Source: Gammaproteobacteria bacterium (lineage in GTDB: Bacteria > Pseudomonadota > Gammaproteobacteria > Comchoanobacterales > Comchoanobacteraceae). From it: a stretch of DNA of 17,845 nt. The stretch lies in the NCBI GenBank assembly GCA_030829925.1, contig JAURNZ010000029.1, forward strand, positions 1 through 17,845, given 5' to 3'. The notes beneath the pieces are model-generated. The model had not been told where the DNA came from. It saw nothing but the letters and a program-made list of their open reading frames with translations, and ran no database searches. Position numbers and translations under genes: made by a program. Position 1 is the stretch's first letter. Every line of letters starts with the position of its first letter. Below, one piece after another: positions 1-7,273 of the stretch.

Positions 1-162
1 AGAATCACGTACTAGTCTTAAAACAGACATTGAAATGACTGCTGCGGGAATTGCTGAAGAAAATGTCATCCCAACCTTGAGTCCAAGATACATGTTAGCT
101 GCTGTAAAAACAATGGTGATTAAGCTTGCTAATATACAGCCACGCAGCGTTAATTCTTTCAT
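1..162 (-). CDS. OPT-family oligopeptide/metal-chelate transporter, N-terminal fragment
   Basis: Only the first 54 codons are in the window; the gene continues past position 1. The protein begins MKELTLRGCILASLITIVFT and continues with a NMYLGLKVGMTFSSAIPAA segment. Both match the start of OPT-family (oligopeptide transporter) inner-membrane proteins, where the first hydrophobic helix is followed by a conserved Y-L-G-L-K-x-G motif. The ATG is at 162-160 and is preceded by a good ribosome-binding site, GAGAGG, a few bases upstream, so this is a true N terminus. Bacterial members are thought to import peptides or metal-chelate complexes; the substrate cannot be told from this fragment. The gene lies 54 bases downstream of the esterase gene on the same strand and could be co-transcribed with queD-queE-esterase. 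Confidence 0.8.
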   Translation of the reverse strand, partial: MKELTLRGCILASLITIVFTAANMYLGLKVGMTFSSAIPAAVISMSVLRLVRDS

Positions 163-216
163 AGTTCCTCTCTTAATTCATAAATGAATGGTTTGAGTAT
201 AGATGAGATCATAAAA

Positions 217-822
217 TTAGGCAGTATTTTTTATAAAATTATTGATATGCGAGTACATTTCAGGATGCCATTGATGTGCACAGGGCAATATATATAAAGA
301 TGTAGTTGGTAGAGTTAATAATTTATGATAGGTTTTTTCAGCTAAAGACCAAGGTACAACGTCGTCGTATTCCCCATGCATAATTAGGGTTGGTGGCGCA
401 TTATTATCACTGAAATTGAAGGGGCAGTACCCTGACATCGCAATGATGCCTTGGATCTTGTTTTGGAGTCCATGAAGGCCAGAGTATATTGATTGTGCTG
501 CCCCTTGAGAAAATCCACCAATAAAAATAGGGTTGGCTATTTCAGTTTGTAGGATGTGTTCAAGTCGGTGATGTGTCTCTATAATGCCTGTTTCTTGGGG
601 GTCATCCTGTCGATCTAATGATTTAATGTCAAACCAACCAGGTGCTTCTTGTTGGTATAAGCTAATAAAGCGACTATATGCACCAGGTAAAATCCATTTA
701 ATGTTTGGAAATAGCTCCCCAAAAAAAGTGAAGTCATCAGGAGATGCCCCTAAGCCATGAAGCCACACAACAGTGGCATAGGTTGCTGATTCATTAATGA
801 TTAAAATATTATTTTCCTGCAA
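217..822 (-). CDS. Alpha/beta-hydrolase, carboxylesterase/phospholipase family
   Basis: A 201-residue serine hydrolase of the small cytosolic carboxylesterase/phospholipase family (Abhydrolase_2), whose members are about 200-225 residues. With a TTG start at 822-820, the protein shows the early strand and oxyanion segment VVWLHGLGASPDDF (18-31), the nucleophile elbow GFSQG (103-107, Ser105), the acid region HGEYDDVVPW (149-158, probably Asp154) and the catalytic His183 in CAHQW. The frame stays open upstream to 1014, but that part lies inside queE in another frame and does not look like this family. The TTG start is preceded by GGGG and overlaps the last 14 bases of queE, which suggests translational coupling. 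The physiological ester substrate is unknown. The family is clear; the exact start is less certain. Confidence 0.85.
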   Translation of the reverse strand: MQENNILIINESATYATVVWLHGLGASPDDFTFFGELFPNIKWILPGAYSRFISLYQQEAPGWFDIKSLDRQDDPQETGIIETHHRLEHILQTEIANPIFIGGFSQGAAQSIYSGLHGLQNKIQGIIAMSGYCPFNFSDNNAPPTLIMHGEYDDVVPWSLAEKTYHKLLTLPTTSLYILPCAHQWHPEMYSHINNFIKNTA

Positions 823-1471
823 TGTCGCCCCACAAGTATTTATGTAGTTGAATTTGTAGACGATAGGGTAATTTAGCTTCAACCATCCAGTCGGCCAACA
901 TTGTTGCGGACAAAGAGGTATGTTCTGGTGAAAACCAGATTTGATTGTGTTTGGTGCAAATTTCTGAAGCCATTTTTGCAGACCATATAAAGTCATTTTT
1001 ATCACAAATAACAAATTTAATATGATCGTGGGACCTTAAAATATTAAGGTTTGCAAGATGATTCTTGTTTTCTTCAAGTGACCCAGGCGTTTTTAAATCC
1101 ATAATGCAGACAGCTCTTGGGTCAACCTGAGCAATTGAGATGCTACCACTTGTTTCAATTGATACTTGATATTCATTATCACATAACAGCTTAATTAAAC
1201 CATGCACTAATTTTTGAGCAAGTGGCTCACCACCTGTGATGCATACATACTTAGCTTTTGCTGATTTAACTTGATTAATAATATGACCAATGGTTTGATT
1301 CTCACCGCCCTTGAAGGCATATGCAGTATCACAATATTGGCAACGAAGCGGACAGCCTGTTAATCTGACAAAAGTTGTCAGTAAGCCCGCAAAGGGTCCT
1401 TCCCCCTGAAGAGATGTGAAAATTTCATGTATTTTTATTGTTTGGCGCATATGTGACAGAGAAGTGGTCAT
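809..1471 (-). CDS. queE: 7-carboxy-7-deazaguanine synthase QueE
   Basis: This radical-SAM enzyme converts 6-carboxytetrahydropterin to 7-carboxy-7-deazaguanine, the second committed step from QueD's product toward preQ0 and queuosine. The 220-residue protein has the diagnostic N terminus HEIFTSLQGEGPFAGLLTTF, the cluster-binding CPLRCQYC (Cys40, Cys44, Cys47; CX3CX2C spacing) and the SAM-site motif CITGGEPL. The ATG at 1471 is preferred over an internal ATG at 1450 because CGGA lies just upstream of the former and nothing comparable precedes the latter. This start overlaps the end of queD by 47 bases. The 3' end overlaps the esterase start. The pathway partner QueC is not in the window; QueD and QueF are. 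Confidence 0.95.
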   Translation of the reverse strand: MTTSLSHMRQTIKIHEIFTSLQGEGPFAGLLTTFVRLTGCPLRCQYCDTAYAFKGGENQTIGHIINQVKSAKAKYVCITGGEPLAQKLVHGLIKLLCDNEYQVSIETSGSISIAQVDPRAVCIMDLKTPGSLEENKNHLANLNILRSHDHIKFVICDKNDFIWSAKMASEICTKHNQIWFSPEHTSLSATMLADWMVEAKLPYRLQIQLHKYLWGDIAGK

Positions 1472-1802
1472 TTTCCGAGAGTGTTATCGTTAGTACTTCG
1501 ATGTTTTTTGTTGTTAAGTGGGCAATGGTTTGATAGAGCCATTTAGCAATATTTTCAGTCGTTGGACTGACTTTATCGAAAGGCTTTAATTCATTAATAA
1601 ATTTGTGATCTAGGGGTGCAATGGCTTGTTCAACCCAGGTTTTAGCCTCATAATAGTCTACGACCATATCTGCTGATTGGTCAGTATTATAAAATGTCAC
1701 AGCAATACGATAGGTATGCCCGTGAACATTAGCACAGCTGCCTGAGTAATTATAAAGTTTGACAGCAGATTCAAATTGATCTTTTATTGTAACGGTTAAC
1801 AT
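1425..1802 (-). CDS. queD: 6-carboxy-5,6,7,8-tetrahydropterin synthase QueD, altered zinc site
   Basis: A 125-residue member of the PTPS/QueD family, which turns dihydroneopterin triphosphate into 6-carboxytetrahydropterin, the first dedicated queuosine step. Seen in the sequence: catalytic Cys23 in SGSCANVHGH, two zinc histidines His27 and His29, the Asp65-His66 pair in PLDHKF, Glu83 in TTENIAKWLY, and the terminal E-containing strand ITLSENDHFSVTY (Glu110). The first zinc histidine, normally in an F-x-A-A-H-x-L context, is Val14 here (FESAVKLYNY). Gene order (queD, then queE overlapping by 47 bases) supports a queuosine role. There is no clear ribosome-binding site upstream of the ATG. A candidate promoter ends only about 11 bases before it, so the message may be leaderless. 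Confidence 0.9.
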   Translation of the reverse strand: MLTVTIKDQFESAVKLYNYSGSCANVHGHTYRIAVTFYNTDQSADMVVDYYEAKTWVEQAIAPLDHKFINELKPFDKVSPTTENIAKWLYQTIAHLTTKNIEVLTITLSENDHFSVTYAPNNKNT

Positions 1803-1812
1803 TGATGACGCT

Positions 1813-1841
1813 AAGTTATCATTTATTGAGTTTTAGGTCAA
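1813..1841 (-). promoter_or_regulatory. Candidate sigma70 promoter for queD-queE
   Basis: Read on the minus strand: a -35-like TTGACC (1841-1836), a 17-base spacer, and a -10-like TAACTT (1818-1813) preceded by TG in the extended -10 position. The start codon of queD is at 1802, so transcription from here would leave a leader of only a few bases. Assigned by eye from consensus similarity. Confidence 0.4.
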
Positions 1842-1848
1842 GATACGC

Positions 1849-1877
1849 TTGAGGATAGTGTAAGCATTCGGTATCAT
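1849..1877 (+). promoter_or_regulatory. Candidate sigma70 promoter for lptD
   Basis: TTGAGG (1849-1854), a 17-base spacer and TATCAT (1872-1877). The lptD start codon is at 1884, at about the expected first transcribed base, so a leaderless message is possible. The -35 boxes of this and the divergent queD promoter lie back to back and form a small dyad, TCAAG-ATACG-CTTGA (1838-1852). Confidence 0.35.
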
Positions 1878-1883
1878 TTTTAG

Positions 1884-4136
1884 GTGTGGCTTAAATATTT
1901 TATAGGGATCTTTTTATTTGGACAAACATTTGCAAGTTTGTACGATGAGCTACTGTGGCGCCCAGATTTATCAATGTGTGAAGGTTCCTTCCTTCCTTTA
2001 AACCAAGATCTTCAGTCGTTGCCACCGAATCAAACCATTATAACTACAGATAACAAAAGTGAACTTTCTCTTGGTAAAGAAGCTATTTTAAGAGATGTTA
2101 CAATCAATCAAAATAGAGTCAAGATGTTTTCTGAAAATGCGCAATTAAAAGTTAATGCTGATAATGAGCTGCAAAGAATTAACTTTCTTGGTCTCACGTC
2201 TTATCATGAAGATGACTTTATTGTGACCGCCAAGCAAGGTAATTATAAAATGTCACAAGATAACTTGTCTCTTAACGATTTGAATTATCGTATTGGGTCA
2301 AAAAACAACATTGCTTGGGGGAGTTCAAAAAAACTGGATAGAGACCGAGACCAAACTTTTACATTTGAACACGTCAATGTGTCATTTTGCCCTCCATCTA
2401 GTCCCACATGGGCTATGAGTACGGAAAAAATGGTTTATTATCCTGACCAAAAATTAGTCACATTAGAGAATCCTGGTTTGGTTTTAAATGGTACGGAACT
2501 GATAAAGTTTCCATATTTTTCATTTATAACTTCTGGAAGGAAAAGTGGTTTTTTACAGCCAACGGTTAACTATACTCGTGAATATGGTTTTATGTATAAA
2601 CAACCATATTACTTTAATCTTGCTGCTAATTTTGATTGGGTATTAGCGCCGATTATGTTTACAAAAGGTAGTTATGGATTTAATCAACTCTTCAGGTATT
2701 TGATGCCTTCTGGGAATGGACAATTTGGATCAGAGGTGATTTGGGATAATCATGAAGATGACCGACGTTTTCAGGCAAATTGGCAACATAACTATAGTCC
2801 ATGGGATGATGCATCAGTAGATATTGATATTACTCGTTTCAGTGATTCTAACTGGTTCAGAGATTTTGGTAATACTTTTCATGTTCTAGATACACTTCAT
2901 CCTGTCGAACAGCTATCATTAAATCAAATTCTAGGCTGGGGCAATATCAATTTTAATGTTGCCAAGTTTCAAAATGATTTTGTAACTGATTCAAGTACGA
3001 TCCCTAGTAGTGAAGTATTTGCATTGAGGCCTCATTGGTTTAAGTTAAGTCCTTCTTGGGGCTTATCAAGCGTTATGGAAGCAGGTCGTTATTATAATAT
3101 ACAAAGTTCTAACCAAGGTACCTTTGGCAGCTCTGTACATAGAGTTGTTGGGGATATTAGTTTAGAGCAAAGCATTAATAGGCCATATGGTTATTTAAGA
3201 AATAAATTCGAAGAAATCATTAGGTATTATAATAGTGATGATGTCCATACTGAAACATCTATAATTCCAAGTTTTTCTAGTGAAGCTGGACTTTTTTTTG
3301 AAAAAAGAGGAAATCACTTATATCAAACGTTAATGCCTAAGTTGTTTTATGTGTATGTACCCTATCGCTCACAATATGACTACCCAATAATAGATGCAAG
3401 TGTAAAATCAGATAACAATTTAAGTTCGCTATTTTCATCACGGAGGTTCCAGGGGTTTGATCGAATTGGTGATGAAAATGCATTTGTATTAAGCATGTCA
3501 ACCATGATTAAACAAGCAAAAGCAACTTATGAATTGGAAATGGGTAAACAAATTAATATTGAATCACCTAAACTTTGTCTTGATAAGGACTGTGATGACG
3601 ATTCGCATGCTTATAATCCTCTAATTTTGAATTTAAAGGGTAGCCAAGATAATTTTTTAATTACCGCTAACGCCAACTATGATACCTCACTGAAAAGTTT
3701 TAGGAATGTTGGAGCGAACCTTGAAATTAAAAAAATCTTGCAAAGTGACTGGGTTATTAGATATGCATACGACATTAGGCAGCAAGACGATGCTTCTGGT
3801 GGGAAAACAGATTACCTTTCTCGGCTAGGTATTAGACAGACTTGGTATGCGACTGATTTTTTAACGATGAATGGTGCAATTGTAAAAGATTTTAAAGATG
3901 ATCAGTTTTTCAGTTATGAGATTGGAGCACATTATGATACTTGTTGTTGGACATCCAATATAAATTTTGGTCGAAGATATATCGGAATCAGTGCAGATAA
4001 TGCTGAATCGGATGATAATTATCAGTGGTATGCTTCCGTAGAATTGTTTTTAAAGGGGTTTTCATCAAAACCCATTGTTAAAGTTGGTAAAGATGATTCT
4101 CATGAAATACTTGAGTCCGTTGATCTAGATCAGTAA
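1884..4136 (+). CDS. lptD: LPS-assembly outer-membrane protein LptD
   Basis: A 750-residue outer-membrane beta-barrel that, with the lipoprotein LptE, places lipopolysaccharide in the outer leaflet. A hydrophobic signal peptide (about residues 1-17, ending TFA|S) is followed by the periplasmic LptA/OstA-like domain (about 50-170) and the long barrel domain. The cysteines that form the inter-domain disulfides are conserved: Cys32, Cys169 and the vicinal pair Cys687-Cys688 (YDTCCW). An extra pair sits in CLDKDCDDD. The start is GTG at 1884; an in-frame TAG immediately upstream (1881-1883) rules out a longer protein, and no good ribosome-binding site is visible. surA begins within a few bases of the stop codon. 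lptD and surA are functionally linked because SurA chaperones LptD across the periplasm. Confidence 0.95.
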   Translation: MWLKYFIGIFLFGQTFASLYDELLWRPDLSMCEGSFLPLNQDLQSLPPNQTIITTDNKSELSLGKEAILRDVTINQNRVKMFSENAQLKVNADNELQRINFLGLTSYHEDDFIVTAKQGNYKMSQDNLSLNDLNYRIGSKNNIAWGSSKKLDRDRDQTFTFEHVNVSFCPPSSPTWAMSTEKMVYYPDQKLVTLENPGLVLNGTELIKFPYFSFITSGRKSGFLQPTVNYTREYGFMYKQPYYFNLAANFDWVLAPIMFTKGSYGFNQLFRYLMPSGNGQFGSEVIWDNHEDDRRFQANWQHNYSPWDDASVDIDITRFSDSNWFRDFGNTFHVLDTLHPVEQLSLNQILGWGNINFNVAKFQNDFVTDSSTIPSSEVFALRPHWFKLSPSWGLSSVMEAGRYYNIQSSNQGTFGSSVHRVVGDISLEQSINRPYGYLRNKFEEIIRYYNSDDVHTETSIIPSFSSEAGLFFEKRGNHLYQTLMPKLFYVYVPYRSQYDYPIIDASVKSDNNLSSLFSSRRFQGFDRIGDENAFVLSMSTMIKQAKATYELEMGKQINIESPKLCLDKDCDDDSHAYNPLILNLKGSQDNFLITANANYDTSLKSFRNVGANLEIKKILQSDWVIRYAYDIRQQDDASGGKTDYLSRLGIRQTWYATDFLTMNGAIVKDFKDDQFFSYEIGAHYDTCCWTSNINFGRRYIGISADNAESDDNYQWYASVELFLKGFSSKPIVKVGKDDSHEILESVDLDQ

Positions 4137-4161
4137 TATGAAGTTTAGGAGATATAAGATT

Positions 4162-5049
4162 ATGACCAGAATTTTATTATTAATTATAGTTAGTTTTAAT
4201 TATGTTTTTGCTGGAGATGTTGATAAAGTAGTGGTCGTTGTCAATGATGAAGCAATCACACAGTATGATGTGAATGAGTTTATGCAGGCAGCATTGGCAT
4301 CTATTCCAGATGATAAAAGAGATTTTGCTGCAAAAGATTTAAAAAAACAACATATTTCAATGATGGTTGATCAAGCGCTAATTTTAGATGTTGCTAAAAA
4401 TAAACACATCAGTGCTACAGACGAAATGGTCAACAACGTACTTTCTAAAATACAGTCATCTATGACAATGGATGATAATGCTTTCTTGCATCATCTCGAA
4501 GAATTTAATATTTCTATGGATCAGTTTAAGGCTCATATTGAAAAAAACATCACTACAAGCCTTGTTCAAGAAGCAGTTGTCAGAGACACGATCAAAATAT
4601 CGTCAAAGATGATTGCACATCATATTGAAGCAGATCAGCTTGCGAAAACACAGTATGTTTTTAATGATTACCGTATTAGCAAGGGCCAGCTTTCATCTCA
4701 ACAACAAAAAGATCATGCAAATAGGTTGTATCAAGGCATCAAAGAGCAGACAAAAATACCTGATGCAATCAAAAGTTTTGTTGTAAGAACACCGTTTGTA
4801 GATGTTGCTAAGGATGCAATGCCAGATATATTTTATAAGAAGCTTGCAGATGCTAAACCTAAAGCAGTGATTGGGCCATTTAAGTTGGATAACGGCTATC
4901 ATGTTATATGGTATCGTGAAAAGAAAATTCCAACGCCCATGACTGAAAATCAAGCAGGTAATTCTATTTTATCTCAAAAAGCTGGAGCAGCTATTAATAA
5001 GTGGATGAAGAACTTGCACGAAGCAGCATATATACAATTTTTTAGTTAA
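4162..5049 (+). CDS. surA: SurA-like periplasmic chaperone with a single degenerate parvulin domain
   Basis: Periplasmic chaperone for outer-membrane proteins, 295 residues from the preferred ATG at 4162. A start at 4138 (303 residues) is possible, but AGGAG at 4147-4151 lies 10 bases before 4162, and that start gives a clean signal peptide MTRILLLIIVSFNYVFA|G. The mature N terminus DKVVVVVNDEAITQYDV matches the SurA N domain, and the C-terminal helix around AINKWMKNLHEAAYIQFF matches the SurA C segment. Between them is one short parvulin-like unit ending GPFKLDNGYHVIWYREKK, instead of the two parvulin domains of E. coli SurA (428 residues). The usual histidine of the first parvulin strand and the GGDLGW motif are not seen, so isomerase activity is unlikely. 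It lies between lptD and rsmA; the pdxA often found here is missing. Confidence 0.85.
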   Translation: MTRILLLIIVSFNYVFAGDVDKVVVVVNDEAITQYDVNEFMQAALASIPDDKRDFAAKDLKKQHISMMVDQALILDVAKNKHISATDEMVNNVLSKIQSSMTMDDNAFLHHLEEFNISMDQFKAHIEKNITTSLVQEAVVRDTIKISSKMIAHHIEADQLAKTQYVFNDYRISKGQLSSQQQKDHANRLYQGIKEQTKIPDAIKSFVVRTPFVDVAKDAMPDIFYKKLADAKPKAVIGPFKLDNGYHVIWYREKKIPTPMTENQAGNSILSQKAGAAINKWMKNLHEAAYIQFFS

Positions 5050-5058
5050 GGCTAGTCA

Positions 5059-5832
5059 TTGTATCGAAAAAATAAAAGCCTTGGGCAACATTTCTTAATA
5101 GATCAAAATGTTTTAAATGACATTCTCAATCATATAGAAGCAAATCCAAATGAAGAAGTTTATGAGATTGGACCTGGCGCGGGTGCATTAACAGATTGTT
5201 TAATTCGTCATGGTTTGGTGGTTAAAGCAATTGAACTTGATAAGCGTTGGTGTCATTGGTTAAAGAAAAAATATGATGAAAAAGCTCTTAAGGTTATTAA
5301 CCAAGATGCACTTCAATTCTCATGGCAAATATTATGTGCAGAAGATGTTGTGGTAGGAAATTTACCTTATAACATTGCAAGTGAGTTAATGTGTTCCTGG
5401 GTTGAGTCACAGATAACTTTTAAAAATGCAATTTTAATGATGCAAAAAGAAGTTGCAGATAGGGCGATGGCGTCGCCTGGTTCAAAACATTATGGTCGTC
5501 TTAGCATTGTCTTGCAAACCTATTTCAAAGTAGATCCTTTATTAAATGTGCCACCAGAAGCTTTCGATCCACCACCCAAGGTGCAGTCAGCTGTGATAAG
5601 GTTGTCATTGTTGCCTGAGAAATTATGCTCATTTGAGCTCTTGGAGCCGCTTAAAAAAGTTACAGCTGCTGCATTTAGCCAAAGGCGAAAAAAATGCAAG
5701 CATGGGCTTGCTACATACTTTACAGTTCAAGATTTAAAGAACATTGGGGTAGATCCTGAGCTAAGGCCTGAATTTTTAGAAGTGAACCAATTTATTCAAT
5801 TGGCAGAAGAATATAAAAAAAATAGTTGTTAG
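5059..5832 (+). CDS. rsmA: 16S rRNA (A1518/A1519-N6) dimethyltransferase RsmA (KsgA)
   Basis: Dimethylates the two adjacent adenosines in the 3'-terminal hairpin of 16S rRNA during late assembly of the small subunit. The 257-residue protein is close to the usual length. It shows the N-terminal signature KSLGQHFLIDQNVL (6-19), the SAM-binding motif EIGPGAGALT (36-45), the acidic residue in IELDKRW, the catalytic NLPYNIAS (101-108) and the C-terminal helical-domain motif AAFSQRRKKCKHGL. The start is TTG at 5059, with AAGG (5048-5051) seven bases upstream and overlapping the surA stop region; no in-frame ATG gives the conserved N terminus. The nine-base gap to surA indicates an lptD-surA-rsmA operon. 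Confidence 0.95.
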   Translation: MYRKNKSLGQHFLIDQNVLNDILNHIEANPNEEVYEIGPGAGALTDCLIRHGLVVKAIELDKRWCHWLKKKYDEKALKVINQDALQFSWQILCAEDVVVGNLPYNIASELMCSWVESQITFKNAILMMQKEVADRAMASPGSKHYGRLSIVLQTYFKVDPLLNVPPEAFDPPPKVQSAVIRLSLLPEKLCSFELLEPLKKVTAAAFSQRRKKCKHGLATYFTVQDLKNIGVDPELRPEFLEVNQFIQLAEEYKKNSC

Positions 5833-5885
5833 TTGTTTAAGTGTATAAATAATGATATATTTTTTATTTTTTAAAGGTAATGTTA

Positions 5886-6710
5886 ATGCAAGATAATGGT
5901 TTGAAATGGCTGCATAAAAGTTCTGTTGTTGTTGATGGGTATAACCCAGGTCTTTTGGAGCCAATATCACGATCTATGGCGAGAGGTTCATTAAATCATT
6001 TAAATTTTTTTGGATGTGATATTTGGCAGGCATACGAAGTTTCTTATCTAATGCCGTCAGGGTGTCCAAAAATTGCTACACTAACATTTAAGCTAGATGC
6101 ACATAGTGATAACGTGGTTGAGTCAAAATCTTTGAAGCTTTACTTAAATTCACTTAACAATCATATGTTTAAAGATGAGGAAGCTTTTTACAAAACGATA
6201 ACATGTGACTTAAGACCAATTTTAGGTGAAAGCTTTTCATTGGAAGTAACCTATCCTCCTTTTGCACCCATCATTAATACATTGCCATTGGCTGATTGGA
6301 ATTGCTTAGATACATTAAGTCACCAAGGGATAGAAATACCTACTGTACCTGATCAAAACGTACTTAACGTTATTGATGATGCTCAAGTTTCGGAGAAGCT
6401 TTATACAATGCTATTCAGGGCTAATTGTTTGGTAACCAATCAGCCTGATTGGGCAACTGTTATGATCGAGTATGAAGGGTCTACATGGGATAAAAGTGCA
6501 TTGATGGCGTATTTAATTTCATATAGGAACCATCAAGGTTTTCATGAGCAGTGCGTGGACCGGATTTATTCTGATATTACTGATATGTTAAATCCAAAAG
6601 CCCTTTTTATTCAAGCAAACTTCATGCGAAGAGGGGGAATTGACATCACACCTGTAAGAACCAATAAAGAAGATTTTGAGTTTATTTCAGGCCGAGATTG
6701 GCGTCAGTAG
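5886..6710 (+). CDS. queF: NADPH-dependent 7-cyano-7-deazaguanine (preQ0) reductase QueF, long form
   Basis: Reduces the nitrile of preQ0 to the aminomethyl group of preQ1 before its insertion into tRNA. The 274-residue protein matches the two-lobed YqcD-type QueF of gammaproteobacteria (E. coli 282 residues). With ATG 5886 it has the substrate/NADPH motif ESKSLKLYLNS (from residue 79), nucleophile Cys181 and Asp188 in CLVTNQPDW, and Glu221 in FHEQCVDRIY, followed by the typical end RRGGIDITPVR. An in-frame ATG at 5880 is only two bases from the AAGG ribosome-binding site (5874-5877), whereas 5886 is eight bases away and is preferred. The 53-base gap after rsmA is AT-rich and may hold its own weak promoter. 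No preQ1 riboswitch fold was recognised there. Confidence 0.95.
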   Translation: MQDNGLKWLHKSSVVVDGYNPGLLEPISRSMARGSLNHLNFFGCDIWQAYEVSYLMPSGCPKIATLTFKLDAHSDNVVESKSLKLYLNSLNNHMFKDEEAFYKTITCDLRPILGESFSLEVTYPPFAPIINTLPLADWNCLDTLSHQGIEIPTVPDQNVLNVIDDAQVSEKLYTMLFRANCLVTNQPDWATVMIEYEGSTWDKSALMAYLISYRNHQGFHEQCVDRIYSDITDMLNPKALFIQANFMRRGGIDITPVRTNKEDFEFISGRDWRQ

Positions 6711-6718
6711 TTTAATTA

Positions 6719-7273
6719 TCAACGAAGTTGTTGATTGGTCTCCAGGTCGAAAATATCACTAGGTTTGGTTCTATCTCCTAAAGGACCATCAAGAATATAA
6801 GAAACCTTATTTCCAAAATAATCATGAACTTCTTTAGCGGTTTTAGCACTCGGCAGTCCATGTGGATTCGCACTTGTTGAAACAACCGCCCCTTCAAATT
6901 GTGTACAGATCATGCTAGCAATGGGGTGATCTGTCATGCGCACAGCAATTTTTCGTTGATCTGATGCAAGTCGGTGCTTTGTTTTTATCGGAATTAGCCA
7001 TGTCACAGGACCTGGCCAGGTGGATCTGAGTTGCTGCATTTGATCATCTGAAATTTCACAGTCAAAAGCATCTAAGTGTGCCCACTCACTTATTATGATT
7101 ATAAATGGCATTTGATTAGGTCTATGTTTGAGGTCATAAATCTTCTCAATGGCTACAAGGTTGTTTGGATTGCAGCCCAATCCAAAACATGATTCTGTGG
7201 GATAGGCAATTATTTCACCAAGCCGAAGATATTCTACGCATTCTAAAATGTTGCTGCTATTCTGTGACTTCAT
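6719..7273 (-). CDS. tsaC: Threonylcarbamoyl-AMP synthase TsaC
   Basis: Makes L-threonylcarbamoyl-AMP from threonine, bicarbonate and ATP for the t6A37 modification of ANN-decoding tRNAs. The 184-residue protein is the short, YrdC-only form (no Sua5 extension). Motifs seen: GEIIAYPTESCFGLGCNP, the KHRPNQMPF loop with the K-x-R pair, WPGPVTWLIP, the AVRMTDHP strand and the VVSTSANPHGLPSAKT loop with the S-x-N motif. The ATG at 7273 lies inside the last codons of topA (17-base overlap), so translation is probably coupled to topA. E. coli has a related arrangement, with yrdC next to the topoisomerase zinc-finger gene yrdD. The 3' end faces queF with eight bases between stop codons. Confidence 0.95.
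   Translation of the reverse strand: MKSQNSSNILECVEYLRLGEIIAYPTESCFGLGCNPNNLVAIEKIYDLKHRPNQMPFIIIISEWAHLDAFDCEISDDQMQQLRSTWPGPVTWLIPIKTKHRLASDQRKIAVRMTDHPIASMICTQFEGAVVSTSANPHGLPSAKTAKEVHDYFGNKVSYILDGPLGDRTKPSDIFDLETNQQLR

Noticed and set aside
823..1014. Upstream extension of the esterase reading frame to an ATG at 1014
   Set aside because: It lies wholly inside queE in another frame, does not resemble the esterase family, and the conserved fold begins only after 822.
4138..4161. Earlier ATG for surA at 4138
   Set aside because: The AGGAG at 4147-4151 lies downstream of it and serves 4162, which also gives a cleaner signal peptide; the earlier start remains possible.
4693..4953. 86-codon open frame antisense to surA
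   Set aside because: It lies opposite a conserved coding region, its product resembles no family I know, and the surA strand is clearly coding.
5833..5885. preQ1 riboswitch upstream of queF
   Set aside because: The 53 bases are nearly all A and T, with no C-rich loop or pseudoknot-forming stem of the known preQ1 classes.
6718..6735. Hairpin ATCAAC-GAAGTT-GTTGAT between queF and tsaC as a bidirectional terminator
   Set aside because: The stem is only six base pairs and AT-rich, with no T-run on either side, and it covers the last tsaC codons.
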